A stretch of 37,745 nucleotides of DNA from an uncultured Prochlorococcus sp. (GCA_902538515.1 CACBFH010000008.1:1-37745), one strand, 5' to 3'. Shown: positions 18,776 to 28,118, numbered from the stretch's first letter. The notes: generated from the letters alone by a model not told the origin. A program made the numbers and translations.

Positions 18776-19326
18776 TTTAATTTACTAATATTTGATTTCT
18801 TAAGTACTTTAAAGTTTTTCTTTTTTAGAGGCGTACAACTTTTCAATAAATTTTCAACTACATCAAAATCCCTCCAACCATCAATTTGAACTGTTCTTCC
18901 ATCGAGTCCTTTACTTGTTCTAAAAAATTCTGCAACATCCTCAAGCTGATTAGGAGCAATTTGATTAATACTAACTATGTTATCCTGCCTAAGATTAGCC
19001 ATAGGCACACATAAAAGTTTTCCATCATATGCACCACAATCATGCATATCCAAAACCCCAATAGGTCTAGCTTTTATTAGACAACCCGCAAAAGTAGGTT
19101 CGTCCATTATCACCATTGCATCAAGGGGAGCTCCATCTTCAGCAAGGGTATTTGGGATAAAACCATAATCAAAAGGATACCTCACTGAAGAATGTAATAC
19201 TCTGTCTAGGGCCATTATTCCTGCGTCAGAGCAATATTCATATTTATTCCTACTCCCTGCAGGTATTTCAACAATAATATTCACTATTCCCTTCATTGGA
19301 GATGGAGGTATTGAACTAAGGTCCAT
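18772..19326 (-). CDS. Class I inorganic pyrophosphatase paralogue with altered active site
   Basis: This 184-residue protein belongs to the class I (soluble, Mg-dependent) pyrophosphatase family by its whole-length fold signatures: KYEY at 28-31, DRV at 41-43, YPFDYGF at 50-56 and KLLCVP at 103-108. Two residues that are invariant in active enzymes differ. The metal/nucleophile motif DGDPxD reads DGAPLD, with Ala66 where E. coli has Asp67. The HYKDL tyrosine is Ser138 (E. coli Tyr141). D64, D69, D96, D101 and K103 remain. It may therefore be slow, altered in substrate, or non-catalytic. A canonical second pyrophosphatase is at 34.1 kb. It overlaps the small membrane protein gene upstream (11 bp) and the ArsC-like gene downstream (4 bp). 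Confidence 0.85.
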   Translation of the reverse strand: MDLSSIPPSPMKGIVNIIVEIPAGSRNKYEYCSDAGIMALDRVLHSSVRYPFDYGFIPNTLAEDGAPLDAMVIMDEPTFAGCLIKARPIGVLDMHDCGAYDGKLLCVPMANLRQDNIVSINQIAPNQLEDVAEFFRTSKGLDGRTVQIDGWRDFDVVENLLKSCTPLKKKNFKVLKKSNISKLN

Positions 19327-19570
19327 CTTTTTTAAAATCGTGATTATGAATTATCTCTTTTCCTTGAGATAAAGGTCTGCCAACAAAAATGCTTATTGAA
19401 GGTAAAAAAAATGTCAAAAAGGCAAAAATAATACCTAAAGATGTTACTGATAAACTCCTTATACTTAAGGGGTCATCATCATCTCTTTCAAAATCATTTC
19501 GAGCAGAATCATGAGAAGATTCTTCGCTTGATTTACTTTGAATAAACTGCTTTGATTTCGTGTAACTCAA
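19316..19570 (-). CDS. Small membrane protein of unknown function
   Basis: This 84-residue protein has a hydrophilic, Ser/Asp-rich N-terminus (about 1-42, with a run of four aspartates). It has one hydrophobic helix (about 44-64, SLGIIFAFLTFFLPSISIFVG) and a short polar tail. The only possible start is TTG at 19568-19570, since no ATG lies in the open frame after the upstream stop. Its end overlaps the pyrophosphatase-like gene by 11 bp, which supports it being a real member of that operon. I do not recognise the family. Confidence 0.55.
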   Translation of the reverse strand: MSYTKSKQFIQSKSSEESSHDSARNDFERDDDDPLSIRSLSVTSLGIIFAFLTFFLPSISIFVGRPLSQGKEIIHNHDFKKDGP

Positions 19571-19666
19571 GAACTCTTAATTGGTAAAGATTAAGGAGAT
19601 AATTAAACATCATTATCCTACATTCAAAATGTCAATAAATCAAAACATTGATTGGTGACTTTTTAA

Positions 19667-20017
19667 TTACTCTTTTTCTAGTAAAGACCTAATAGATTTT
19701 AGTTCGTCTAATATTTGCACGAGTATATTTTGAGCAGCGGACGAAGGTGTATTAAAGACCTCTACAGTAACTTCCTTTATTCTTAAAATATCTTTTGCAA
19801 ATCTTGCTACTTCATTAGGATGAAACTTTAAAGGATCTTTTTGATCAGTCCGAAATTCGGGATTTAATTTTCTTGGATTAAAACTAGGGTTTAGATTTCT
19901 TAAATCTGTATTTGTATACCTATAGACAGAAGCTCTTGATCTATTTAGGAATTTTTGAACTTCATCAATACCTACTAATTCCTCTTCACTAGAAATATTG
20001 GAATCTATATTTTCCAT
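19667..20017 (-). CDS. Putative helix-turn-helix protein (conserved hypothetical)
   Basis: This 116-residue soluble protein begins with an acidic tail. A segment at about 14-35 (LVGIDEVQKFLNRSRASVYRY) looks like the helix-turn-helix of excisionase/MerR-like or AlpA-type DNA-binding proteins. The middle (about 36-72) is rich in N, P, R and F, and the C-terminal helix (about 90-114) may be a coiled coil for dimerisation. DNA binding is inferred from the pattern only. It is divergent from proS across 175 bp and could act on that intergenic region. Confidence 0.55.
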   Translation of the reverse strand: MENIDSNISSEEELVGIDEVQKFLNRSRASVYRYTNTDLRNLNPSFNPRKLNPEFRTDQKDPLKFHPNEVARFAKDILRIKEVTVEVFNTPSSAAQNILVQILDELKSIRSLLEKE

Positions 20018-20178
20018 AAACTTAAGAAAATGATTAAGTAGTAATGAACCTTTTAAACAGTTAGAACTATATTACTGAAGAAGTTAGCAGAAAGAACATT
20101 CTTAGACTAGCCGCGTTGAGGGACTCAAGACACTTTGAATTATTTTTTCATCTCAATTGATAATATTAATTATTATCT

Positions 20179-20183
20179 AAGGA
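20179..20183 (+). promoter_or_regulatory. Ribosome binding site of proS
   Basis: AAGGA ends nine bases before the ATG at 20193, fixing this start. Confidence 0.5.
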
Positions 20184-20192
20184 TTTTTCTGT

Positions 20193-21995
20193 ATGCGCGT
20201 GACCACCTCATTTCCTCTGGGGACACTTCGTGACACACCTTCTGAAGCTGAGATTATTTCACATCAATTACTCTTAAAAGCTGGGTATATTCGCAGAGTT
20301 AACAGCGGTATTTATGCATACATGCCACTAATGCTTAGAGTTATTGAAAAAATATCCGCAATAATAGAGAAAGAACTTAATAGTATTGGCTGTACAAAAT
20401 TACTATTACCCCAACTTCATCCTGCAGATTTATGGAAAAAAAGTGAAAGGTGGGAAGGATATACCGCAGGTGAGGGAATAATGTTTAATCTCAAAGATAG
20501 ACAAGGTAAAGAATTTGGTTTAGCACCAACTCACGAAGAGGTGATCACGAGTATTGCATCAGAGACCATAAACTCCTATAAGCAATTACCTCAATGTTTT
20601 TACCAAATTCAGACAAAATTTAGAGATGAAATAAGGCCAAGGTTTGGATTGATGAGAAGTAGGGAATTCATCATGAAAGATGGTTATTCTTTTCATTCTT
20701 CAGAAAACGACCTAGCTTCTTTCTATGAAAAAGTTGGCAATGCTTATGAAAATATTTTTAAATCTTGTGGACTGCAGACAGTAGGGGTTGAAGCTGATAG
20801 TGGAGCAATTGGTGGTGCTTCATCCAAAGAATTTATGGTCACTGCTGATGCTGGGGAAGATTCCATTTTGTTCACTCAAAGCGGTTCTTATGCTGCCAAT
20901 ATCGAAAAAGCTGTTTCTCTACCCTCTCATCCTATTCCACTAAAAGATAATATTGCAGAGTGGTTGGAAACGCCTCATCAAAAAACAATCCTAGAAGTTT
21001 GCAATAATAACAATTTAGACCCAAGTCAGATTATTAAAGTAGTAATATTTCTTGCACAGTTCGAAGGTGAATTTGAGGTTCCAATTCTTGCATGTATAAG
21101 AGGCGATCAACACATTAATGAAGTAAAGCTCTTTAACTTAATCAATAAACTTCATCACTTCAATCTCCTTAATCTTAAAAAGATTGAAGACAAAAATACT
21201 ATCGAAAAAAATCTAGTTGATTTACCCTTAGGTTTTATCGGGCCAAATTTAGATAATAAAACTATAAAAGCTAGTTCTAATTGGGAAAAAATATGGACAC
21301 GAATAATTGACCATTCTGCAAGTGACCTTTCAAAGTTTATAAGTGGTGGGAATAAAGTTAATTTCCATAAAGTTTTTCAAGAATTTTCTTTTGATTCGAA
21401 AGACTATCTAATTGGGGATATCAGGAATGCCAAAAAAGGAGATAAGGTAAGTATTTATGATGATGAAGAACTTAAAGAAAAAAAAGGTATCGAGATTGGA
21501 CATATTTTCCAACTAGGTCAGAAATACAGTGAAAAATTAAATGCAAAGTTCTCTGATAAGGACGGTCAGTTAAAAAATTTATGGATGGGTTGTTACGGAA
21601 TAGGAGTGACAAGAATAGCTCAAGCGGCTATCGAACAGAATCATGATCAAAAAGGAATTTGTTGGCCTATCCAGATTTCTCCTTTTGAAGTTATTATTAC
21701 CCCAACAAACCTAAAAGATCCTATTCAAAGTGATCTTACTGAGCAAATCTATAACAACTTTTTAATTAATAAAATTGATGTACTTCTTGATGATAGAAAC
21801 GATAGAGCTGGAGTGAAATTTAAAGATGCGGAATTAATTGGTATTCCTTTTCAGATAATTATTGGCAGAGATTCTATTAATAAAGAAGTAGAACTTTTAT
21901 GCAGAACAAATAATACTAAGCTTAAAATTAGTACTGATAAATTGTTAGAAACATTTATTTCTGAATCTGAAATAATGTACAATAAAAATTCTTGA
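20193..21995 (+). CDS. proS: Prolyl-tRNA synthetase (bacterial type)
   Basis: This 600-residue class II aminoacyl-tRNA synthetase charges tRNA-Pro. Motif 2 (FRDEIRPRFGLMRSREFIMKD, about residues 146-166) and motif 3 (GCYGIGVTRIAQAA, near 468-481) are intact. The N-terminal TSFPLGTLRDTPSEAE and the C-terminal anticodon-binding domain (about 495-590) are also intact. An insertion between motifs 2 and 3 (about 220-400) corresponds to the editing (INS) domain of bacterial-type ProRS. The gene starts a plus-strand run with psb27, purA and a sugar kinase. Confidence 0.97.
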   Translation: MRVTTSFPLGTLRDTPSEAEIISHQLLLKAGYIRRVNSGIYAYMPLMLRVIEKISAIIEKELNSIGCTKLLLPQLHPADLWKKSERWEGYTAGEGIMFNLKDRQGKEFGLAPTHEEVITSIASETINSYKQLPQCFYQIQTKFRDEIRPRFGLMRSREFIMKDGYSFHSSENDLASFYEKVGNAYENIFKSCGLQTVGVEADSGAIGGASSKEFMVTADAGEDSILFTQSGSYAANIEKAVSLPSHPIPLKDNIAEWLETPHQKTILEVCNNNNLDPSQIIKVVIFLAQFEGEFEVPILACIRGDQHINEVKLFNLINKLHHFNLLNLKKIEDKNTIEKNLVDLPLGFIGPNLDNKTIKASSNWEKIWTRIIDHSASDLSKFISGGNKVNFHKVFQEFSFDSKDYLIGDIRNAKKGDKVSIYDDEELKEKKGIEIGHIFQLGQKYSEKLNAKFSDKDGQLKNLWMGCYGIGVTRIAQAAIEQNHDQKGICWPIQISPFEVIITPTNLKDPIQSDLTEQIYNNFLINKIDVLLDDRNDRAGVKFKDAELIGIPFQIIIGRDSINKEVELLCRTNNTKLKISTDKLLETFISESEIMYNKNS

Positions 21996-22020
21996 GGCTT
22001 ATTTTTTTGGGAGCTAAGTT

Positions 22021-22458
22021 ATGTTACTGAAATGGACATCAAAATTATTTTTTAAGAATCTTACCAAAGCTATATCTTTTGCAATATCCTTAATTGTTGC
22101 TTTTACACTATTCAGTTCCCCTGTCATAGCTGCAAGAACTGCTATGACAGGTGACTATACAAAGGATACAATTTCAGTTGTTAAAACATTACAAACAGCT
22201 GTTGATACTCCAAAAGATTCTCCAAACAAAGATGAAGTAAGAAGTGAGGCTCTTACACTCATAACTGACTATATTTCCAGATATAGAAATAGAGGGATGG
22301 TGAATAAAACACAATCATTTACCACAATGCAAACAGCATTAAATGCTATGGCAGGTCATTACAAAAACTTTGCAAGTAGACCTTTACCAGATAAACTTAA
22401 AGAGCGTTTAACCAAAGAATTTTCTCTTGCTGAAAAAATGGTTCTAAGAGAAAGTTGA
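22021..22458 (+). CDS. psb27: Photosystem II assembly factor Psb27
   Basis: This 145-residue thylakoid-lumen protein binds CP43 in assembling or damaged photosystem II and keeps the Mn cluster site accessible. An N-terminal signal sequence (about 1-37, hydrophobic core ISFAISLIVAFTLF) ends in PVIA-A. The mature four-helix domain includes TGDYTKDT, the SRYRNRGMV loop and a C-terminal FSLAEKMVL helix. In other cyanobacteria Psb27 is a lipoprotein with a cysteine after the signal peptide. No cysteine occurs here, so cleavage by signal peptidase I at about A37/A38 is more likely. A GGGAG ribosome site lies seven bases before the ATG. It begins 25 bp after proS. Confidence 0.92.
   Translation: MLLKWTSKLFFKNLTKAISFAISLIVAFTLFSSPVIAARTAMTGDYTKDTISVVKTLQTAVDTPKDSPNKDEVRSEALTLITDYISRYRNRGMVNKTQSFTTMQTALNAMAGHYKNFASRPLPDKLKERLTKEFSLAEKMVLRES
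22120..22151 (+). other. Perfect 11-bp inverted repeat inside psb27
   Basis: CCTGTCATAGC (22120-22130) and GCTATGACAGG (22141-22151) are exactly complementary across the 10-nt loop TGCAAGAACT. Six of the eleven pairs are G-C, which is high for this window. It lies in the coding region at the signal-peptide/mature junction, so the psb27 mRNA could form a stable hairpin there. Its function is unknown. Confidence 0.6.
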
Positions 22459-22466
22459 TACAATCA

Positions 22467-23849
<1,383 letters not shown>

Positions 23850-23864
23850 TTTAGTTCCAAATTA

Positions 23865-24872
23865 ATGAAGGAATCCTTTAGACATTTTGAACACAAAAAA
23901 GTTGATCTCATTGGTCTGGGGAACGCAATAGTAGATATTATTGTAAATATTAAAGATGAGTTTCTTGAGATAAATAATCTGGATAAAGGATCAATGAATC
24001 TAATTAATTCTGATGAATCTCAGAGATTGTTAGAAAATTGCAAAGTGATCAAACAAATTTCAGGTGGGTCCTCAGCAAATACCGTTGTTTCTTTGGCAGA
24101 ATTAGGCAATAAAGTGCAGTTTATAGGAAGAGTTAAAAATGATCATTTTGGGAATTTCTTTTCTTACGATATAAAAAAAAGTAAAACAATATTTAATACT
24201 CCACCAACTATTGAAGGTGCTCCAACAGCTCATTCAATCATTTTGGTTACACCTGATGCACAAAGAACTATGTGCACTTACCTAGGAGCATCTGTAGAGT
24301 TTGAACCAAAAGACATTGACTTTACTGTAATTAAGGAAAGTAAATACTTATATTTAGAAGGATATTTATGGGATAGCGAATTAGCTAAAAAAGCTTTTAT
24401 TAAAGCCGCCCAAATTGCAAAACAATCTAATACAAAAATAATTCTTTCTTTGTCTGATTCATTTTGTGTAGATAGACATCGTGAGAGTTTCTTGGAATTA
24501 ATTTATGAAAATGTAGATATTGTTTTTTGTAATGAATCCGAGGTGTTCAGTCTATTTAAAAATGATAAATTATCAAGCTGCCAAGAAGACTTATCTTCCC
24601 TATGTGAATTAGTCATAGTAACTCTTGGAAGCAATGGTTCTCTAATAGTTAACAAAAATAATGTTGAAAAAATTGAGTCAATAACGAAAGGCAAGATTAT
24701 TGATACTACAGGAGCAGGAGATATCTATGCGGGAGGATTTATCCATGGATTAATAAACAATTTTTCCCTCAAAAAATGCGGAGAAATAGCTTCAATTTGT
24801 GCAGGGCAAATAATTACGCAATTAGGATCTAGATCGGATATTGATCTTAAAGAGTTAATAAAAAAAATTTAA
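23865..24872 (+). CDS. PfkB-family (ribokinase/adenosine kinase-like) carbohydrate or nucleoside kinase
   Basis: This 335-residue protein has PfkB signature 1 (GGSSANTVVSLAELG, about 65-80) and signature 2 near the C-terminus (DTTGAGDIYAGGF), with the catalytic aspartate in GAGD. The substrate within the family (sugar, adenosine or other) is not clear. Adjacency to purA makes a nucleoside substrate conceivable, but this is weak evidence. Its stop codon abuts the cutA stop with no base between, the two genes being convergent. Confidence 0.85.
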   Translation: MKESFRHFEHKKVDLIGLGNAIVDIIVNIKDEFLEINNLDKGSMNLINSDESQRLLENCKVIKQISGGSSANTVVSLAELGNKVQFIGRVKNDHFGNFFSYDIKKSKTIFNTPPTIEGAPTAHSIILVTPDAQRTMCTYLGASVEFEPKDIDFTVIKESKYLYLEGYLWDSELAKKAFIKAAQIAKQSNTKIILSLSDSFCVDRHRESFLELIYENVDIVFCNESEVFSLFKNDKLSSCQEDLSSLCELVIVTLGSNGSLIVNKNNVEKIESITKGKIIDTTGAGDIYAGGFIHGLINNFSLKKCGEIASICAGQIITQLGSRSDIDLKELIKKI

Positions 24873-25178
24873 TCAAATAGCCTTATTCAACCAATCATAA
24901 TATTTCATCTCAGCATGGTATTTTTTGTAAATAATTTGAGGGACATCATATGTGGAATTTTTATTTAAAAATTCAATTAAATAATCTTTAAATTCTAGTT
25001 TGCTTTTTATTGTGATTTCAAACTCTTTAGTTTCTTCAATATCATCATCCCACTTATAAATTGAAAAAATTTGCTTTATCGAAACACAAGCTGCAAGTTT
25101 ATTTTGTATTAGTAATTTAGCCATTCGCAAAGCATTTACGTTACTTGATTCAGTTGTGATCATAACTAATACTTCCAT
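24873..25178 (-). CDS. cutA: CutA1-type divalent cation tolerance family protein
   Basis: This 101-residue trimeric ferredoxin-like-fold protein has the family pattern AKLLIQNKLAACVSI, a central IYKWDDDIEETKEFEITIKS and the C-terminal YDVPQIIYKKYHAEMKYYDWL. CutA was linked to copper tolerance in E. coli. In cyanobacteria a clear role in metal tolerance is not established, so the name is structural rather than functional. It follows cobK by 6 bp on the same strand, suggesting a two-gene transcript. Confidence 0.92.
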   Translation of the reverse strand: MEVLVMITTESSNVNALRMAKLLIQNKLAACVSIKQIFSIYKWDDDIEETKEFEITIKSKLEFKDYLIEFLNKNSTYDVPQIIYKKYHAEMKYYDWLNKAI

Positions 25179-25184
25179 AATGAA

Positions 25185-25988
25185 TTAAACATCAATATTT
25201 TTGATTATGTGGTTTATCAAATTGTGATATTGATCAAAAGAGTAAGAATAATCGTTTTCAACTTTCGGTCTTTTAACCAAAAATAACTTCATTTTACTTC
25301 CAGAAACTATACTCTCCCAGTTTTTCTGAGAATAACTTCCAGATTCTCTGCATAGAACATAATCTATCTCCCAGAAATCACAAAGTTTTTTTTCTAAAAT
25401 GCTTTTTTTATTTTTACTTGGTTCAAGTATTGCTATGTTTGAATTTTTAATACATGATCCAAAAGCTTTTGTTATACTCTCAGAAGTTGGAAGTACCCTT
25501 GCAAATACATTTGCTTTACAGTTCATATAGTAATTAGCTGTATCATTAAGGAATCTTGATCCTATTGCCAGAAGAATATTCTTATTTTCTACATCAACAT
25601 TATTTATGTCCTTTAAATCATCAATATAAAAAAAATTATTAGTGTTATTTATTAGAGACTTCCTCTCAAATAGTAAAAGAGGTATATTAATCTCTTTACA
25701 TGCATTATTAAGATTTTTAGAAATTATTACAGCAAACGGATGAGTAGCATCGACAACGCATGCGATTTTATTTTTATTTATGAAATTAATTATTTGATCT
25801 TTATTATTTAATTTCCCCGTAATGATATGTAACTTTGGATTTTCAATATAAGCATGCGCTGCTTTATAAGTTAAAACACTTGCAAAGACTGAATAATTAA
25901 GTTCAAGAAGCCTATTGGCTATTACAGGTCCATCCGAAGTTCCTGATAGGATCCAAACATTTTTATAGCAATTTCCTTGATTCTGCAT
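25185..25988 (-). CDS. cobK: Precorrin-6A reductase
   Basis: This 267-residue NADPH-dependent enzyme of corrin-ring synthesis (CobK/CbiJ) has N-terminal WILSGTSDGPVIANRL, a central VVDATHPFAVIISKNL active-site block, and the conserved RVLPTSESI segment. The C-terminal LCRESGSYSQKNW fits too. It belongs to cobalamin or pseudocobalamin synthesis together with cobO here. Only 28 bp separate its ATG from that of ssb on the other strand, so the two promoters must overlap or extend into the coding sequences. Confidence 0.92.
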   Translation of the reverse strand: MQNQGNCYKNVWILSGTSDGPVIANRLLELNYSVFASVLTYKAAHAYIENPKLHIITGKLNNKDQIINFINKNKIACVVDATHPFAVIISKNLNNACKEINIPLLLFERKSLINNTNNFFYIDDLKDINNVDVENKNILLAIGSRFLNDTANYYMNCKANVFARVLPTSESITKAFGSCIKNSNIAILEPSKNKKSILEKKLCDFWEIDYVLCRESGSYSQKNWESIVSGSKMKLFLVKRPKVENDYSYSFDQYHNLINHIIKNIDV

Positions 25989-26016
25989 CAGTATGTCTTT
26001 AATTAAATAGTAAGTA

Positions 26017-26442
26017 ATGAATCATTGTTTAATTCAGGCGGTCATTAATAGCGCTCCCCAAATGAGGTATACCAAAGAAAACCAAACTCCAATTGCAGAA
26101 ATGATTGTTAATTTTAAAGGATTACGTAGTGAAGATCCAACCAGAGATCTTAAGATTATAGGATGGGGAAATATTGCCCAAGAAATGGTAGATGAACTAA
26201 AGGAGGGGCAAAATATTGTTATTGAGGGACGTCTAAAGATGAATTCTGTCACTAGAAAAGACGGAACGAAAGAAAAACAACCAGAACTAACAGCTTCAAA
26301 AATTCATCAAATATCGCCAGTTGATGTTATCAAGTCTGATCAAAAAGAAAATAATAAGTCATTTGAAAATAAAGAAACCGCCAAAAAATCTAGTTGGGAT
26401 AGTTCACCTTTAGTTCCTGAAGTGGACGAAATACCTTTTTAA
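26017..26442 (+). CDS. ssb: Single-stranded DNA-binding protein (cyanobacterial type)
   Basis: This 141-residue protein has an OB-fold domain (about 1-107) with MNHCLIQAVINSAPQMRYT at the start, the TPIAEM block and IIGWGNIAQE, then an EGRLKMN strand. A hydrophilic linker follows, and the chain ends in EVDEIPF, the acidic-tip motif through which SSB recruits DNA replication and repair proteins. The N-terminal domain closely resembles the thylakoid-associated SSB of cyanobacteria (Synechocystis slr1034 type) as I recall it. It is possibly the genome's main SSB, but that cannot be judged from this window. Confidence 0.9.
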   Translation: MNHCLIQAVINSAPQMRYTKENQTPIAEMIVNFKGLRSEDPTRDLKIIGWGNIAQEMVDELKEGQNIVIEGRLKMNSVTRKDGTKEKQPELTASKIHQISPVDVIKSDQKENNKSFENKETAKKSSWDSSPLVPEVDEIPF

Positions 26443-26443
26443 A

Positions 26444-26626
26444 TCAAATATCAACATTATTTTCTTGAACACTTATAATTAACTTGCTTATTTTTCTTTC
26501 AAGCGCGGCAAGTTCGCTTCTGATTTCTGGCCATTTACCCTTATCAAGATTTTCTAGTAGCCATGCTCTATCTTGATCAAGTTTAAAAATTAAATCTCCT
26601 TGATTTGCAGTATTAGGATCTTGCAT
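26444..26626 (-). CDS. Small conserved hypothetical protein (60 aa)
   Basis: This 60-residue soluble protein sits in an exact slot between ssb (stop one base away, convergent) and the DUF2854 gene (divergent, 42 bp). Its content (DQDRAWLLENLDKGKWPEIRSELAALERKI) suggests two helices. It has an ATG start, ordinary codon use and no competing gene, so it is likely real. No function is recognised. Confidence 0.65.
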   Translation of the reverse strand: MQDPNTANQGDLIFKLDQDRAWLLENLDKGKWPEIRSELAALERKISKLIISVQENNVDI

Positions 26627-26668
26627 AATACTTGTTAGCCTATTTAAAACTCATTCTACTAAATCAAA

Positions 26669-27199
26669 ATGAAGAAATACTTATCGCCTGGAAACTTAAT
26701 CGTAACCGCTGGGGGTATATTAGCTTTTGTTGGAATGACTGCTTATTTTACAGACTCAGTAAATTTAAGTGTACCTACTTTTTTTTATGGAGTACCTATT
26801 TTCCTAATTGGCTTAGGCTTAAAGACTTCCGAAATACCTCCTGTAGAGTTATTTGACAAGACAAATTTTGCGACAAATAAATTTAATAGACCAAAAGAAC
26901 TTACAGAATTAGTTAAAGATGTTACAAGATGGAGGTATGGGATAAAAGCTCATCTTGAATCGTCATTAGAATCTTTAAATTTGTGGGACGAGGATAACCC
27001 CCCTCAATTAAAAGAAATAGAAGAAATTACAAAGGAAGAAAAAAATGGTCTCAGAATGCGTTTCGAATTAAACGCTGTCCCTCTAGAAAAATGGATTGAA
27101 AAACAAGAGAGATTAAATAGGTTTTTCGTCAAAGGTCTTGAATCAGAATTTATTATCGATGATAATAAAAAAGAATTTGATTTTATTCTCTTTTATTGA
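26669..27199 (+). CDS. DUF2854 membrane protein
   Basis: This 176-residue protein has two closely spaced transmembrane helices near the N-terminus (about 8-27 and 33-51). A soluble C-terminal region follows, beginning TSEIPPVELFDKTNF and containing the RWRYGIKAHLESSLESL block. This pattern matches the DUF2854 family, which is confined mainly to cyanobacteria and plastids. The function is unknown; membrane location is inferred from the helices. It precedes argB on the same strand, 64 bp away. Confidence 0.8.
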   Translation: MKKYLSPGNLIVTAGGILAFVGMTAYFTDSVNLSVPTFFYGVPIFLIGLGLKTSEIPPVELFDKTNFATNKFNRPKELTELVKDVTRWRYGIKAHLESSLESLNLWDEDNPPQLKEIEEITKEEKNGLRMRFELNAVPLEKWIEKQERLNRFFVKGLESEFIIDDNKKEFDFILFY

Positions 27200-27263
27200 A
27201 TATAGGGATATATTTGTAAAAACCTAATTTCTAAATTTAATCAAGTTTTAATGAATTTTAATA

Positions 27264-28115
27264 ATGAATGATTCTCAAAGAGTATCAATATTAAGCGAGG
27301 CACTTCCATACATACAAAGTTTCTCAGGTAGAAAAATTGTTATCAAGTATGGTGGTTCTGTTATGGAGAATGATAATTTAAAAAATGCTTTTTTTAGAGA
27401 CATTGCACTTTTATCAACCGTTGGGGTTTGTCCGATAGTAATTCATGGAGGTGGACCAGAGATTAATAATTGGTTAAAGAAATTAGAAATATCTCCTAAA
27501 TTCGAAAATGGATTAAGAATTACTGATCAAAAAACAATGGAAATTGTCGAGATGGTTCTAATGGGTAGAGTTAACAAACAAATTGTAAAAGGCATTAATA
27601 AAACTGGATCCTTAGCTGTGGGAATATCAGGTCTTGATGGCAACTTAATTCAATCTAGAGAACTAGGAGATGGTAGCCATGGGTTAGTGGGAGAGGTTAC
27701 AAAAATCAATCCTGAAATATTAGATCCTCTTATTTCTAAAGGATACATCCCAATTATTTCTAGCATTGGATCAACCTTGGAGGGTATTTCCCATAACATT
27801 AATGCAGATTTTGTTGCTGGAGAAATTGCTGCTGCAATAAATGCAGAAAAACTTATTCTTCTTACTGATACTCAAGGGATTTTAAAAGAAAAAGATAACA
27901 AAAATAGTCTTGTTGAAAAAACTAATCTCAAAGAGGCAAGGGATTTTATTGATAAAAAAATTGTGACTGAAGGTATGATTCCAAAGACAGAATGCTGTAT
28001 AAGAGCTTTAGCCCAAGGAGTCAAAGCAGCTCACATAATTGATGGACGAATAGAACATTCATTACTTCTTGAGATTTTTACAAATTCCGGAATAGGTACA
28101 ATGATAGTCGCCTAA
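27264..28115 (+). CDS. argB: N-acetylglutamate kinase
   Basis: This 283-residue amino-acid-kinase-fold protein phosphorylates N-acetylglutamate, the controlling step of arginine synthesis. It has KYGGSVM, the [10 protein letters not shown] glycine loop, the [10 protein letters not shown] segment, the [14 protein letters not shown] block and the C-terminal GTMIVA end. In cyanobacteria this enzyme is the target of the nitrogen signal protein PII, which relieves arginine inhibition. Whether that occurs here cannot be judged directly from sequence. The TPR/DUF3153 gene starts 3 bp after its stop. Confidence 0.96.
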   Translation: MNDSQRVSILSEALPYIQSFSGRKIVIKYGGSVMENDNLKNAFFRDIALLSTVGVCPIVIHGGGPEINNWLKKLEISPKFENGLRITDQKTMEIVEMVLMGRVNKQIVKGINKTGSLAVGISGLDGNLIQSRELGDGSHGLVGEVTKINPEILDPLISKGYIPIISSIGSTLEGISHNINADFVAGEIAAAINAEKLILLTDTQGILKEKDNKNSLVEKTNLKEARDFIDKKIVTEGMIPKTECCIRALAQGVKAAHIIDGRIEHSLLLEIFTNSGIGTMIVA

Positions 28116-28118
28116 CCT

